From: Pseudomonas baltica
GTDB taxonomy: Bacteria; Pseudomonadota; Gammaproteobacteria; Pseudomonadales; Pseudomonadaceae
Reading direction: 5' to 3'
Assembly: GCF_014235765.1 (NCBI RefSeq)
Contig: NZ_JACMYH010000005.1
Coordinates: 159,490-223,489, forward strand
Length of the DNA: 64,000 nt
The position numbers and the translations under genes are program-made. Below, one piece after another: positions 25,614 to 34,858 of this stretch (position 1 is the first letter of the stretch; the number at the start of each line of letters is the position of its first letter). Below the pieces are notes generated by a model. The model was not told the DNA's origin and made no database searches. It saw nothing but the letters and a program-made list of their open reading frames with translations.

Positions 25614-25714
25614 CCGCAAGCCCGTCCATGTGCCGACCGCTGCCCGACGCCTTTCATTTCCAGTCGGGCCACCAGGGTTTATCATGGCGCACTGCCCACT
25701 CGAGGATCCGCTCC

Positions 25715-26653
25715 ATGACCCTTTCCTTCGCCGCCAAGGCTGCCGTGTTGCTGCTGTTCATCGGCAGTACGCTCTACGTGCACCTGCGGGGCAAGGCGCG
25801 TCTGCCGGTGTTGCGCCAGTTCGTCAACCACTCGGCCCTGTTCGCTCCCTACAACGCCTTGATGTACCTGTTCTCCAGCGTGCCGTCCAAACCCTACCTG
25901 GACCGCAGCAAATTCCCGGAGCTGGATGTGCTCAAGGACAACTGGCAGGTCATCCGCGACGAGGCCATGCACCTGTTCGACGAGGGCTATATCCGCGCCG
26001 CCGAAAAGAACAACGATGCCGGTTTCGGCTCGTTCTTCAAGAAAGGCTGGAAGCGTTTCTACCTCAAGTGGTACGACAAATCCCTGCCGTCGGCCGACGC
26101 GCTGTGCCCGCGCACCGTCGAACTGGTCAACAGCATCCCCAACGTCAAGGGCGCAATGTTCGCGCTATTGCCGGGCGGCAGCCACCTCAACCCGCATCGC
26201 GACCCGTTTGCCGGATCGCTGCGCTACCACCTGGGCCTGTCGACGCCAAACTCCGATGCCTGCCGCATTTTCGTGGACGGTGAGGAATACGCCTGGCGCG
26301 ATGGCGACGACGTGATGTTCGACGAAACCTACGTGCATTGGGTGAAGAACGAGACCGAGCACACCCGGGTCATCTTGTTCTGCGACATCGAACGCCCGCT
26401 GAGCAACCGCTTCATGGCGAGCCTGAACAAGCGCGTCAGTGCCTTTCTGGGGCGTGCCACCGCACCGCAGAATCTGGACGACGAACGCGTGGGCGGCATC
26501 AACCAGGCCTATGCCTGGAGCAAGACCTTCAGCGATCGCTTCAGTGGCAAGGTCAAGCAGTTCAAGCGCGCCAATCCCAAGGCCTACCGAGTGCTGCGCC
26601 CGGTGCTGGCAGTGGTCGTGCTGACGGCGCTGGGTTACTGGCTGTTCGGCTGA
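25715..26653 (+). CDS. lpxO: Lipid A 2-hydroxylase-type dioxygenase LpxO
   Basis: LpxO hydroxylates the 2-position of a secondary acyl chain of lipid A at the inner membrane, using Fe(II), oxygen and 2-oxoglutarate. The 312-residue protein has an N-terminal membrane anchor (AAVLLLFIGSTLYVHLRG), the aspartyl/asparaginyl hydroxylase fold and a second hydrophobic segment at the C-terminus (LAVVVLTALGYWLFG). Iron ligands are visible in LNPHRDPFAGSLRYHLGL (HxD) and in DETYVHWVKNETEHTRVIL (second His). ATG 25715 has GAGGA upstream. The identification is good at family level; the exact lipid substrate is inferred. Confidence 0.88.
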   Translation: MTLSFAAKAAVLLLFIGSTLYVHLRGKARLPVLRQFVNHSALFAPYNALMYLFSSVPSKPYLDRSKFPELDVLKDNWQVIRDEAMHLFDEGYIRAAEKNNDAGFGSFFKKGWKRFYLKWYDKSLPSADALCPRTVELVNSIPNVKGAMFALLPGGSHLNPHRDPFAGSLRYHLGLSTPNSDACRIFVDGEEYAWRDGDDVMFDETYVHWVKNETEHTRVILFCDIERPLSNRFMASLNKRVSAFLGRATAPQNLDDERVGGINQAYAWSKTFSDRFSGKVKQFKRANPKAYRVLRPVLAVVVLTALGYWLFG

Positions 26654-26726
26654 CCGCTCGGGCAGCCCGTACACCGCAAATCTGGACCCTGTCACACCTT
26701 GTCCAACCTTCGTGCCTGAGGATGCA

Positions 26727-26754
26727 TACGATTCGCTTTTACAACAGAATCGTA
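26727..26754. promoter_or_regulatory. Inverted repeat overlapping the leader of the CirA-like receptor
   Basis: TACGATTC and GAATCGTA form a perfect 8-bp inverted repeat with a 12-base spacer, ending 10 bases before the receptor ATG and touching its ribosome binding site (GTAGGGA). It could bind a dimeric regulator or form an RNA hairpin that hides the binding site. Confidence 0.4.
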
Positions 26755-26764
26755 GGGAAGTTCC

Positions 26765-28717
26765 ATGCATCCTCCACTTTCCTTGCGGCCCTTGGCCGCA
26801 ATGATCGCCCTGGCCACTGCCGGGCTGGCGCAAGCCGAACCGATCGAACTGGCCGCACCGACCGTCCTCGACGAGGTCGTGGTCACGGCGTCGGGCTTCG
26901 AGCAAAGCGTGGAGGATGCCCCGGCCTCCGTCACCATCATCACCGGCGATGAGCTGCGCAAAAAATCCTACAACGACCTCGGTGACGCCGTACGCAACAT
27001 CGAGGGGGTCGTCGTCAACGGCAGCGCCAACGAAACCGATATCTCCATCCGCGGCATGCCACCGGACTACACCCTGATTCTGGTCGACGGCAAACGCCAG
27101 AGCAGCCGTGAAACCCGGGTCAACGGCAACCGTGGCTACGAGCAGAGCTTCGTCCCACCGGCCGAAGCCATCGAGCGGATCGAAGTGGTCCGCGGACCGA
27201 TGTCTTCGCTGTACGGCTCGGACGCCATCGGTGGCGTGATCAACATCATCACCCGCAAGGTCTCCACCCAGTGGGGCGGCTCGGTTTCCTACGATTACGC
27301 CGCGCGTCAGCACAGCGACCAGGGCAATTCGCGGCAGACCCAGTTCTACCTAAACGGCCCATTGGTGGAGAAATACCTGGGGGTGCAGGTCTGGGGCCGT
27401 TACCTCGACCGCCAGGCCGATGACGACGTGGAACTCACCAACGGTTTCACCAAGGCCGACCACAAGGACCTCACCGCACGCCTGGCCTTCACGCCCACCG
27501 AGGATCACGACATCCTCCTGGAAGGCGGCGCCACGCGCCTGAAGAACGGCGACGGTACCAGCGTCAACTGGGCCACCCGCGAGCAGGAAAACAACCGCGA
27601 TCATTATTCCATCTCGCATCAGGGTCGCTGGGGCTGGGCCACCTCGGACGTGTCCCTGGCTTACGAGAAAGCCAGCCGCGAAGGCAAGGCGGCGGCCAAC
27701 CAGCCGGAGATCCTCGGACGCAAGCCGGTGGTGGAAAACACCGTGCTCGATGCCAAACTGGTCATCCCCACGGCCTACAACATCACCACGACCGGGTTGC
27801 AATGGAACCGCGCCAAGCTGACCGACTGGAACCAAGGCTTGATGGACGGCCACGACTATGAATTTTCGGTGACCCAGAAAGCGCTGTTCGCCGAGAACGA
27901 ATGGTCGGTGACCGACGATTTCGCCCTGACCACCGGTGCCCGGGTGGACGAGCACGAGCAATACGGCACCCACGTCAGCCCACGGATCTACGGAGTATGG
28001 CGCGCCACCCCGGACTGGACTTTCAAGGGCGGCGTGGCGCGCGGCTTCAAGGCTCCGGAGATTCGCGCAGTAGTGCCCGGCTACGCCACCATTCGCCGCA
28101 ACACCTACGTCAATCTCGGCAACCCGGACCTCAAGCCGGAAACCAGCACCAACTACGAGCTGTCGGCGCTGTGGTCCAATCGCAACGACCTTTCGGCCGG
28201 GGCCACGGTGTTCCACAACGTCTTCAAGGACAAACTGTCCACGGAAAACACCGCGCGGCGCTGGAACGGCTACATCGTCCAGGACCGCATCAACGTCGAC
28301 GAAGCGACGATCACCGGTGCCGAGGTCAACGGACGCTGGGACATCACCCGCGCGGTGGCGCTGAAGGGCAACTACACCTACACCGACTCGGAGCAGAAAA
28401 GCGGCAGCAATGCCGGCGCACCGCTGTCGCTGACACCCGAGCACAAGGCCAATATCAGCGCCGACTGGACCTTGTCTGACCGCGCCCAGGCCTGGGCCTC
28501 GGTCAACTACTATGGCCAGGAATACGGCACCACCTTGAGCGGCGAACCGGCGCCGGCCTATACCACCGCCGACGTCGGCGGCTCGTACGAGCTGACCCGC
28601 GACATCACTCTCAAGGCCGCGGTGTACAACGTCGCCGACAAGCGCCTGGACGACGACACCTACGGCACGGTCAATTACGGCCGTACCTTCTGGATGGGTA
28701 CCACGCTGCGCTTCTGA
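26765..28717 (+). CDS. TonB-dependent receptor, CirA/FepA-like
   Basis: This outer-membrane receptor of 650 residues has a signal peptide ending at GLAQAEP and a TonB-box region (LDEVVVTAS). The plug contains ISIRGMPPDYTLILVDGKRQ and IEVVRGPMSSLYGSDAIGGV. The 22-strand barrel contains GVARGFKAPEIRAV and NPDLKPETSTNYE and closes with WMGTTLRF. Size and motifs are closest to CirA/FepA catecholate receptors, so ferric enterobactin-like siderophores or their breakdown products are likely ligands. It is convergent with a two-component system 13 bp from its stop. The PfeA-PfeRS arrangement of Pseudomonas also pairs a receptor with such a system. Confidence 0.88.
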   Translation: MHPPLSLRPLAAMIALATAGLAQAEPIELAAPTVLDEVVVTASGFEQSVEDAPASVTIITGDELRKKSYNDLGDAVRNIEGVVVNGSANETDISIRGMPPDYTLILVDGKRQSSRETRVNGNRGYEQSFVPPAEAIERIEVVRGPMSSLYGSDAIGGVINIITRKVSTQWGGSVSYDYAARQHSDQGNSRQTQFYLNGPLVEKYLGVQVWGRYLDRQADDDVELTNGFTKADHKDLTARLAFTPTEDHDILLEGGATRLKNGDGTSVNWATREQENNRDHYSISHQGRWGWATSDVSLAYEKASREGKAAANQPEILGRKPVVENTVLDAKLVIPTAYNITTTGLQWNRAKLTDWNQGLMDGHDYEFSVTQKALFAENEWSVTDDFALTTGARVDEHEQYGTHVSPRIYGVWRATPDWTFKGGVARGFKAPEIRAVVPGYATIRRNTYVNLGNPDLKPETSTNYELSALWSNRNDLSAGATVFHNVFKDKLSTENTARRWNGYIVQDRINVDEATITGAEVNGRWDITRAVALKGNYTYTDSEQKSGSNAGAPLSLTPEHKANISADWTLSDRAQAWASVNYYGQEYGTTLSGEPAPAYTTADVGGSYELTRDITLKAAVYNVADKRLDDDTYGTVNYGRTFWMGTTLRF

Positions 28718-28730
28718 TACCCGCCGACGT

Positions 28731-30092
28731 TCAGCCTGGCAGGCGCACCAGGGCTGCCAGCCCCGGTGCGCGGTTTTCCAGCAGCAGTTCGCCGCCGTGG
28801 GCCTGTACGCAGGCGCGGGCAATCGCCAGGCCCAGGCCCAACCCGCCTCCCTGGCTGGGGTCGGCCCCGCCCTTGCCCAGTTGCACGAACGGCTCGAACA
28901 CCTGTTGCAACCAGCCAGCGTCGATGCCCGGGCCGTGGTCGCGGATCTCGATGCACAGCCCACCGGAATCTTCGCGGTACAGGCGCAATCGCGCATCGCC
29001 GCCATGGCGCAAGGCGTTGTCGATCAGGTTGGTCAGGGCGCGCTTGAGCGCCAGTGGTCGGCAGCGACACGTCACGGGGGGCGAGCCTGCCCACTCGACG
29101 GGCGTGCCCAGGGTCTGGTAGCGCCGCGCCAGGTCTTCCAGCAAATCACTCAGCGACACCTCGGTAGTCGCTTCCTGCACCGCATCGCCGCGCACGAAAT
29201 TCAGGGTTTCGCTGACCATTGCCCGCAACTCGTCGAGGCTATCGAGCATGTCCCCGCGCAGGGTCGGGTCCTCCAGCAGCTCGACCTGCAGGCGCAACTC
29301 GGTGATGGGTGTGTTGAGGTCGTGGCTGAGGGCGGCCAGCATGCGCGTGCGGCCTTCGACATGCCGGGCGATCCGCGCCTGCATCACATTGAACGCCAGC
29401 GTCAGTTCCCGGGCTTCGCGCGGGCCGGACAGCAGCAGCGGCGCGATCCATTCGCCACGGCTGACCCGTTCGGTGGCCAGGGCCAGGCGCTTCACGGGCG
29501 CGACCACCCGGCGCATGAAGAAAGCCACGATCAACAATACCGGAATGGTGCTGACCGGCACGCTGTAGGCCAGCAGTCGGCCCCATTCATAGGCACCGGC
29601 CGGTGCCTGCTCGGCATTGAGCTGTGCACCGTTGGGCAGGCTTATCGAGCTGCGCAGGCGCAGCGCTTCCCAACCGGCGCGCTTGAACAGGTGCTCACGG
29701 GCCGGGCCGCCATTGCGTCGCTCCAGTTGCAGGACGACCACGGTGTCGTGCTGCAACCCCAGCCGCTGGCGCACGGCCGTGGCCAGGCGCTGTTCTTCGC
29801 TGTGCATGACGAACGGCTGGACTTCGGCGTCGGGGGCGATCCAGAAACGTGTATCGGCAGTGGTCATGGCCTCGAGCAGGTGCTGCGCAGCGGCCGGGGG
29901 CAGATCGCGGGCGGCATGGTAGGCGCTGGCCAGCCGCTCGACCACCAGCGTGCGCGACAGCGGGTGCACCAGCGAGCCGGTGCGTTGCAGCAGCAGCACG
30001 GCAATCAGGTTGGACGCCAGCAGTGCCAGCAGCAGCAGGACCGCCAGTTGGCGAGCCATGGTCTGGGGCCATGCTTTGCGCAGGCGCTTCAT
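28731..30092 (-). CDS. Sensor histidine kinase, EnvZ/PfeS type
   Basis: The 453-residue inner-membrane kinase has an N-terminal helix (LAVLLLLALLASNLIAVLLL), a periplasmic sensor of about 130 residues and a second helix (VPVSTIPVLLIVAFFM). HAMP follows, then the phospho-acceptor block LSHDLNTPITELRLQ. In the ATPase domain NLIDNALRHG, IEIRDHGPGI and GGGLGLGLAI give the N, G1 and G2 boxes. The start overlaps the stop of the response regulator (ATGA), so the pair is translationally coupled. Because it adjoins a siderophore receptor, it probably senses the ferric siderophore or its periplasmic form; that is inference. Confidence 0.88.
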   Translation of the reverse strand: MKRLRKAWPQTMARQLAVLLLLALLASNLIAVLLLQRTGSLVHPLSRTLVVERLASAYHAARDLPPAAAQHLLEAMTTADTRFWIAPDAEVQPFVMHSEEQRLATAVRQRLGLQHDTVVVLQLERRNGGPAREHLFKRAGWEALRLRSSISLPNGAQLNAEQAPAGAYEWGRLLAYSVPVSTIPVLLIVAFFMRRVVAPVKRLALATERVSRGEWIAPLLLSGPREARELTLAFNVMQARIARHVEGRTRMLAALSHDLNTPITELRLQVELLEDPTLRGDMLDSLDELRAMVSETLNFVRGDAVQEATTEVSLSDLLEDLARRYQTLGTPVEWAGSPPVTCRCRPLALKRALTNLIDNALRHGGDARLRLYREDSGGLCIEIRDHGPGIDAGWLQQVFEPFVQLGKGGADPSQGGGLGLGLAIARACVQAHGGELLLENRAPGLAALVRLPG

Positions 30093-30835
30093 CCGGGCTG
30101 TTGGGCGACGTTGGCCGCCAGGCGATAGCCGCCACCCCACACCGTTTGCAGCAACAGGGGCTGCAGGGCGCTGTCGTCCAGCTTGCGACGCAGGCGGCTG
30201 ATCTGCCGGTCGATGGCGCGATCGAACAGATCGCTGCCGGGCCGCGAGGTCAGTTCGATCAAGCGTTCGCGACCCAGCACGGTATTGGGATGATCCAGGA
30301 AGACTTCCAGCAAACGGCCTTCCACGGTGCTCAAGCGTACCTGGCTTCGATCTCGGCGGGTCAGCGTGTTACAGCCGCTGCGAAAGCTCAGGTCGGCGAA
30401 CTGGTAGCAGCGCAAGGGCGCTGGCAGGGCTGGCGGCACGGCCGTCACCGTTGTGCCCAAGGTGCCACGCCGGCGCAGCACGCTGTGGATGCGCGCCACC
30501 AGTTCACGCGGCTCGAAGGGTTTGACCACGTAGTCGTCGGCTCCGGCATCCAGGCCCTGAACGCGGTCGGCGCAGGCATCGCGCGCGGTCAACAGGATGA
30601 CCGCCGCCGTGGACTTGTGCGCCAGCGTGCGACACAGCTCGAACCCATCGCCGTCGGGCAGCATCACATCGAGGATCAGTACGTCGAACACGTCCTGCTT
30701 GAGCAGCGCCCACATGCCAGCTGCGTCTTCGGTGGTGCGCACGTCGAAACCGAAGCGGCGCAGGTAGATGGCCAGCGGCTCGCGGATCTTGCGGTGGTCA
30801 TCGACCACCAGCAAACGAGGAGAGGGAGGATTCAT
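30089..30835 (-). CDS. OmpR-family response regulator
   Basis: The 248-residue regulator has a receiver domain (LLVVDDHRKIRE, phospho-aspartate in VLILDVMLPDGDGFE, lysine in DYVVKPFEPRELV) and a C-terminal winged helix (RLSTVEGRLLEVFLDHP, SDLFDRAIDRQISRLRRKL). It is the first gene of the regulator-kinase pair, with a Fur-like site just upstream, so the system should be made when iron is scarce. The most likely target is the convergent receptor gene, as with PfeR and PfeA, but no binding site can be proved. Confidence 0.88.
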   Translation of the reverse strand: MNPPSPRLLVVDDHRKIREPLAIYLRRFGFDVRTTEDAAGMWALLKQDVFDVLILDVMLPDGDGFELCRTLAHKSTAAVILLTARDACADRVQGLDAGADDYVVKPFEPRELVARIHSVLRRRGTLGTTVTAVPPALPAPLRCYQFADLSFRSGCNTLTRRDRSQVRLSTVEGRLLEVFLDHPNTVLGRERLIELTSRPGSDLFDRAIDRQISRLRRKLDDSALQPLLLQTVWGGGYRLAANVAQQPG

Positions 30836-30850
30836 GATGATTGCGTTCGC

Positions 30851-30869
30851 GGATGATTCTCATTCGGAA
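30851..30869 (-). promoter_or_regulatory. Candidate Fur box before the response regulator gene
   Basis: On the minus strand this reads CGAATGAGAATCATC. It keeps AATGAGAATCATC, close to the Fur core AATGATAATCATT. It lies about 17-35 bases upstream of the regulator ATG, where it would block transcription when iron is plentiful. Confidence 0.5.
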
Positions 30870-30947
30870 CGTGATACTACAGCAAGCGGGAAACCGCCGC
30901 AGCAGTGCCGGGACAGGCTGGCGACAACCTTCCCATCCCGGCCGATG

Positions 30948-33128
30948 TCACGCCTGGGCGTGCTTGAATGCCAGGCGGAACCGGTGCAGCAACGGCTCGG
31001 TGTAGCCACTGGGCTGCTCGCAACCCTGGAACACCAGCGCACTGGCCGCCGTGAAGGCCACCGAGCTCTGGAAGTCGGTCGCCATGGGGCGGTACGACGG
31101 GTCTCCGGCATTCTGCTGGTCGACCACCTTTGCCATGCGCTCCAGGGTTTCGACGATCTGCTCGCGGCTGACCACGCCGTGGAGCAACCAGTTAGCCAGG
31201 TGCTGGCTGGAAATGCGCAAGGTCGCGCGGTCTTCCATCAGCCCGACGTCGTGGATGTCCGGCACCTTGGAGCAACCGATGCCCTGTTCGACCCAACGCA
31301 CCACATAGCCCAGCAAGCCTTGGGCATTGTTGTCCAGTTCCTGACGGATCTCGTCCGCACTCCATTGCGCATTGGCTACCACTGGGATGGTCAGCAGGTT
31401 GTCCAGCAGGGCATCGTGCTCGCCTGCTGCGTCGATCTGCTCCAGGGTCTGCTGCACCTCACTGACGTTCACCTGGTGATAGTGCAGGGCGTGCAACGTG
31501 GCCGCAGTGGGCGAGGGCACCCAGGCGGTGTTCGCGCCGGCCTTGGGGTGGCCGATCTTCTGCACCAGCATGTCGGCCATCAGGTCGGGCATCGCCCACA
31601 TGCCCTTGCCGATCTGAGCCTTGCCGCGCAAGCCGCAGGCCAGTCCGGTGAGCATGTTGTTGCGCTCGTACGCGGCAATCCAGGCACTGCCCTTCATGTC
31701 ACCCTTGCGCATCATCGGCCCAGCCTGCATGGCGCTGTGGATCTCGTCGCCGGTGCGGTCGAGGAAGCCGGTGTTGATGAACGCCACGCGGGTCGAGGCT
31801 GCGCCAATGCAGGCCTTGAGGTTCACCGAGGTGCGGCGTTCCTCGTCCATGATGCCGATCTTCAGGGTATTGCGCGAAAGCTGGAGCAGGTCTTCGATGG
31901 CAGCGAACAGCTTGTCCGCGAAGGCCACCTCGGCCGGGCCGTGCATCTTCGGCTTGACGATATAAAGGCTGCCGGTGCGCGAGTTGCCCTTGCGCTCCAG
32001 GTCGTAGCGTCCGATCAGGCTGGTGATCACGCCGTCCAGGATACCCTCGGGGATCTCCCGGCCTTCATCGTCGAGAATCGCCGGATTGGTCATCAGGTGC
32101 CCGACGTTGCGGATCAACAACAGCGAACGGCCGTGCAGGGTCAACTCGCCGCCTGCCGGCGTGTGGTACTGACGGTCCGGATTGAGCCGGCGGGTGATGC
32201 GCTGGCCGCCTTTTTCCAGCTCCTCGGTCAGATCGCCGCGCATCAGGCCCAGCCAGTTGCGATAGATCGCCACCTTGTCGCTGGCATCCACCGCCGCCAC
32301 CGAGTCCTCGCAGTCGATGATGGTCGAAAGGGCCGCTTCGAGCAGCAGGTCCTTCACGCCTGCCGCGTCGGTACGTCCGATCGGTGAGGTCGGGTCGATC
32401 TGGATTTCGATGTGCAGGCCATGATGCTTGAGCAGCACGGCAACCGGTTGCTGCGCATCGCCCTGGAAGCCGACGAACTGGCTCGGCTCGGCCAGCGCGC
32501 TGACGCTGCCGTCGGCCAGGCTCACCTGCAACTGGCCACCCTCGATCCGGTAGCCGTTGGCGTCGCGGTGCGATCCGTTGGCCAGCGGGGTGCTCTGGTC
32601 GAGCAAGGCGCGGGCGAAGGCAATCACGCGGTCGCCGCGAACCTGGTTGTAGCCTTGGCCTTTGCTTGCGCCATCGCTTTCCGGGATGGCGTCGGTGCCA
32701 TACAGCGCGTCGTACAGCGAGCCCCAGCGGGCATTGGCCGCGTTCAGGGCGTAGCGGGCATTGGTCGACGGCACCACCAGTTGCGGGCCGGCCACCCGGG
32801 CGATCTCGTCATCGACATCGCAGGTGCTGATCTCGACGCGGTCGGGCTGTGGCAGCAGGTAGCCGATGGACTGCAGGAAGCTGCGGTAGGCAGCCGGGTC
32901 CTGGATCGGTCCGGGGTGGGCGCGGTGCCAGTTGTCCAGTTCGGTCTGCAAGCGATCGCGCTCGGCCAGCAGCAGGCGGTTCTGCGGCGCGAATTCATGG
33001 ACCAAGGCGTCGAAGCCGGTCCAGAACGCTTCGGATTCCAGCCCGCTGCCAGGCAATACTTCGTTCTCGATGAAATCGTACAGGGTGGCGTCGACCTGCA
33101 GACGCTGGGCTCTCATGCGGTGCTTCAT
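30948..33128 (-). CDS. glcB: Malate synthase G
   Basis: Malate synthase G condenses glyoxylate with acetyl-CoA to give malate. It is a monomer of about 725 residues; this one has 726. Family features are visible in order: SIIDCEDSVAAVDASDKVAIYRNWLGLM in the barrel (quoted core DCEDSVAAVDA), KMHGPAEVAFADKLF, IGIMDEERRTSVNLK and the C-terminal DVGLMEDRATLRISSQHLANWL with the catalytic acid. It is the last gene of the glc cluster, 30 bp after glcG. The glyoxylate produced by the glycolate oxidase would be consumed here. GAGGAG precedes ATG. Confidence 0.95.
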   Translation of the reverse strand: MKHRMRAQRLQVDATLYDFIENEVLPGSGLESEAFWTGFDALVHEFAPQNRLLLAERDRLQTELDNWHRAHPGPIQDPAAYRSFLQSIGYLLPQPDRVEISTCDVDDEIARVAGPQLVVPSTNARYALNAANARWGSLYDALYGTDAIPESDGASKGQGYNQVRGDRVIAFARALLDQSTPLANGSHRDANGYRIEGGQLQVSLADGSVSALAEPSQFVGFQGDAQQPVAVLLKHHGLHIEIQIDPTSPIGRTDAAGVKDLLLEAALSTIIDCEDSVAAVDASDKVAIYRNWLGLMRGDLTEELEKGGQRITRRLNPDRQYHTPAGGELTLHGRSLLLIRNVGHLMTNPAILDDEGREIPEGILDGVITSLIGRYDLERKGNSRTGSLYIVKPKMHGPAEVAFADKLFAAIEDLLQLSRNTLKIGIMDEERRTSVNLKACIGAASTRVAFINTGFLDRTGDEIHSAMQAGPMMRKGDMKGSAWIAAYERNNMLTGLACGLRGKAQIGKGMWAMPDLMADMLVQKIGHPKAGANTAWVPSPTAATLHALHYHQVNVSEVQQTLEQIDAAGEHDALLDNLLTIPVVANAQWSADEIRQELDNNAQGLLGYVVRWVEQGIGCSKVPDIHDVGLMEDRATLRISSQHLANWLLHGVVSREQIVETLERMAKVVDQQNAGDPSYRPMATDFQSSVAFTAASALVFQGCEQPSGYTEPLLHRFRLAFKHAQA

Positions 33129-33158
33129 TGCAGTCTCCTCGAATACGGGGGCGGTAAT

Positions 33159-33560
33159 TCAGACCAGGGCAGCGGCGCCGGCCTTGGCGACCTGCGCATC
33201 CTCACCGGGCTTGACCCCGGATACGCCGACCGCGCCGATGACCTGGCCTTCGTGGATCAGTGGCACGGCACCTTCGAGGCAGGTCATGAGGTTACCCGAC
33301 AGGAACGCGGTACGTCCGTTATTGACCATCTCTTCGAACACCACCGATTCCTTGCGCCCCAGGGCCGAGGTGCGCGCCTTGCCCGGCGCGATGTAGGCCG
33401 TGCTGGCCGCGGCGCCGTCCAGGCGTTCGAACGCCAGCAGATGGCCACCGTCGTCGACCACGGCAATGCCCACTGCCCAGTTGTTCTTCTGCGCTTCGGC
33501 GCGTGCTGCGGCGAGGATGCGGGTGACGTCTTCGTGGCCAAGAATCGCTTTGCTTTGCAT
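33159..33560 (-). CDS. glcG: GlcG, heme-binding/DUF336 family protein
   Basis: The 133-residue product is a single DUF336 (GlcG/HbpS) domain: ARAEAQKNNWAVGIAVVDDGGHLLAFERLDGA, of which the diagnostic core is VGIAVVDDGGHLLAFERLD, and EGAVPLIHEGQVIGAVGVSG near the C-terminus. The family is always near glycolate or diol oxidation genes, but its biochemical role is not settled. ATG 33560 has GGAG seven bases upstream; the ATG at 33605 is too far up. It lies between glcF and glcB. Confidence 0.9.
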   Translation of the reverse strand: MQSKAILGHEDVTRILAAARAEAQKNNWAVGIAVVDDGGHLLAFERLDGAAASTAYIAPGKARTSALGRKESVVFEEMVNNGRTAFLSGNLMTCLEGAVPLIHEGQVIGAVGVSGVKPGEDAQVAKAGAAALV

Positions 33561-33619
33561 GGGCTTCTCCAGTTCTATTGTCGAGAGGTTCAAAGTGCAG
33601 TGCATTCAAAAATATGGGG

Positions 33620-34840
33620 TCAGTCGGCCATGGCCTGTTCGACCAGTTCGATCCAGTGCCGTACCGGGGTGCGCGCGGCCCCGTCCAGATGGTTCTGGCA
33701 ACCGATGTTGGCAGTGGCGATCACCTGGGGTGCGCCGCTTTCCAGGGCATTGAGGCGATTGTCGCGCAATTGCCGCGACAACACCGGCTGAGTCACCGAG
33801 TAGGTACCCGCGGACCCGCAGCACAGGTGCCCGTCCGGTACGTCGGTCAAATGAAAACCCAGCCGACGCAGCAGATGTTCGGTCACGCCACCCAGCTTCT
33901 GCGCATGTTGCAATGTACACGGGCAGTGAAAGGCCAGGCGCAGGTCGGTATGAACGGCCAGTTGCTCCACCGGCTCGTCGCGCAACACTTCGACCAGGTC
34001 CTTGGCCAGGCGGCTGACCGTCTGGGCCTTCGCTGCGTAGGCCGGATCCTGTTCCAGCAGGTGGCCATAATCCTTGATGAAAGCACCACAGCCACTGGCT
34101 GTCTGCACGATGGCTTCGGCGCCTGCTTCGATTGCAGGCCACCAGGCGTCGATGTTGTGTCGGGCGCGCTGCAGGCCACGGGCCTGGTCGTCCAGATGGT
34201 AATCCACCGCGCCGCAGCAAGCGGCCTGGCGAACCGCCGTGACGCTGATGCCCAGGCGGTCCAGCACTCGCGCGGCGGCGGCATTGGTGTTGGGCGACAG
34301 CCCGGGCTGCACACAGCCTTCGAGCAGCAGCACCCTGCGCGCGTGCCGCGTGGCAGGCCGCGGCACGGCAGCATGCACCTGACGCGGCAGCTTGTCCTTT
34401 AGGCGTTGCGGCAGCAGTGGACGAAAGGTCTGGCCGAGCTGGATCAGCGCCTTGAAAGCGGTCGGGTGCGGGGCCAGCGCGCGCAGACCGCCGCGCAGCC
34501 AGCGTTGCTCGACCGGCCGCGGCACCGCCTGATCCACCACAGCACGGCCAATGTCCAGCAGGTTGTGGTAGTCCACCCCCGAAGGGCAGGTGGTCTCGCA
34601 GTTGCGGCAGCTCAGGCAGCGATCGAGGTGCTGCTGCGTGTGCGCCGTCACCTCGTGGCCTTCGAGCACCTGCTTGATCAGGTAGATGCGCCCGCGCGGG
34701 CCGTCCAGTTCGTCGCCCAGCAGTTGATAGGTGGGGCAAGTGGCATTGCAGAAGCCGCAGTGCACACAGCTGCGCAGAATACGCTCGGCTTCCTCGGCAC
34801 GCGGCAGCAGGCGGGCCTGATCACTCAATTGGGTCTGCAT
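33620..34840 (-). CDS. glcF: Glycolate oxidase iron-sulfur subunit GlcF
   Basis: GlcF carries electrons from the FAD subunits of glycolate oxidase to the membrane. Two 4Fe-4S ligand sets are visible: CVHCGFCNATCPTY near residue 27 and CLSCRNCETTCPSG near residue 77. The C-terminal half has two CCG-type domains (AACCGAVDYHL and LCCGSAGTYSV). The 406-residue length is normal. It is 18 bp downstream of glcE and is followed by glcG 59 bp on. Confidence 0.95.
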   Translation of the reverse strand: MQTQLSDQARLLPRAEEAERILRSCVHCGFCNATCPTYQLLGDELDGPRGRIYLIKQVLEGHEVTAHTQQHLDRCLSCRNCETTCPSGVDYHNLLDIGRAVVDQAVPRPVEQRWLRGGLRALAPHPTAFKALIQLGQTFRPLLPQRLKDKLPRQVHAAVPRPATRHARRVLLLEGCVQPGLSPNTNAAAARVLDRLGISVTAVRQAACCGAVDYHLDDQARGLQRARHNIDAWWPAIEAGAEAIVQTASGCGAFIKDYGHLLEQDPAYAAKAQTVSRLAKDLVEVLRDEPVEQLAVHTDLRLAFHCPCTLQHAQKLGGVTEHLLRRLGFHLTDVPDGHLCCGSAGTYSVTQPVLSRQLRDNRLNALESGAPQVIATANIGCQNHLDGAARTPVRHWIELVEQAMAD

Positions 34841-34858
34841 GGGTTCACGGCTCCTGGT

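Noticed and set aside
25055..25685. Open frames on the minus strand that encode repeats of RRSGHRPR
   Set aside because: They are translations of the REP array; the repeat explains them fully, and they lack ribosome binding sites.
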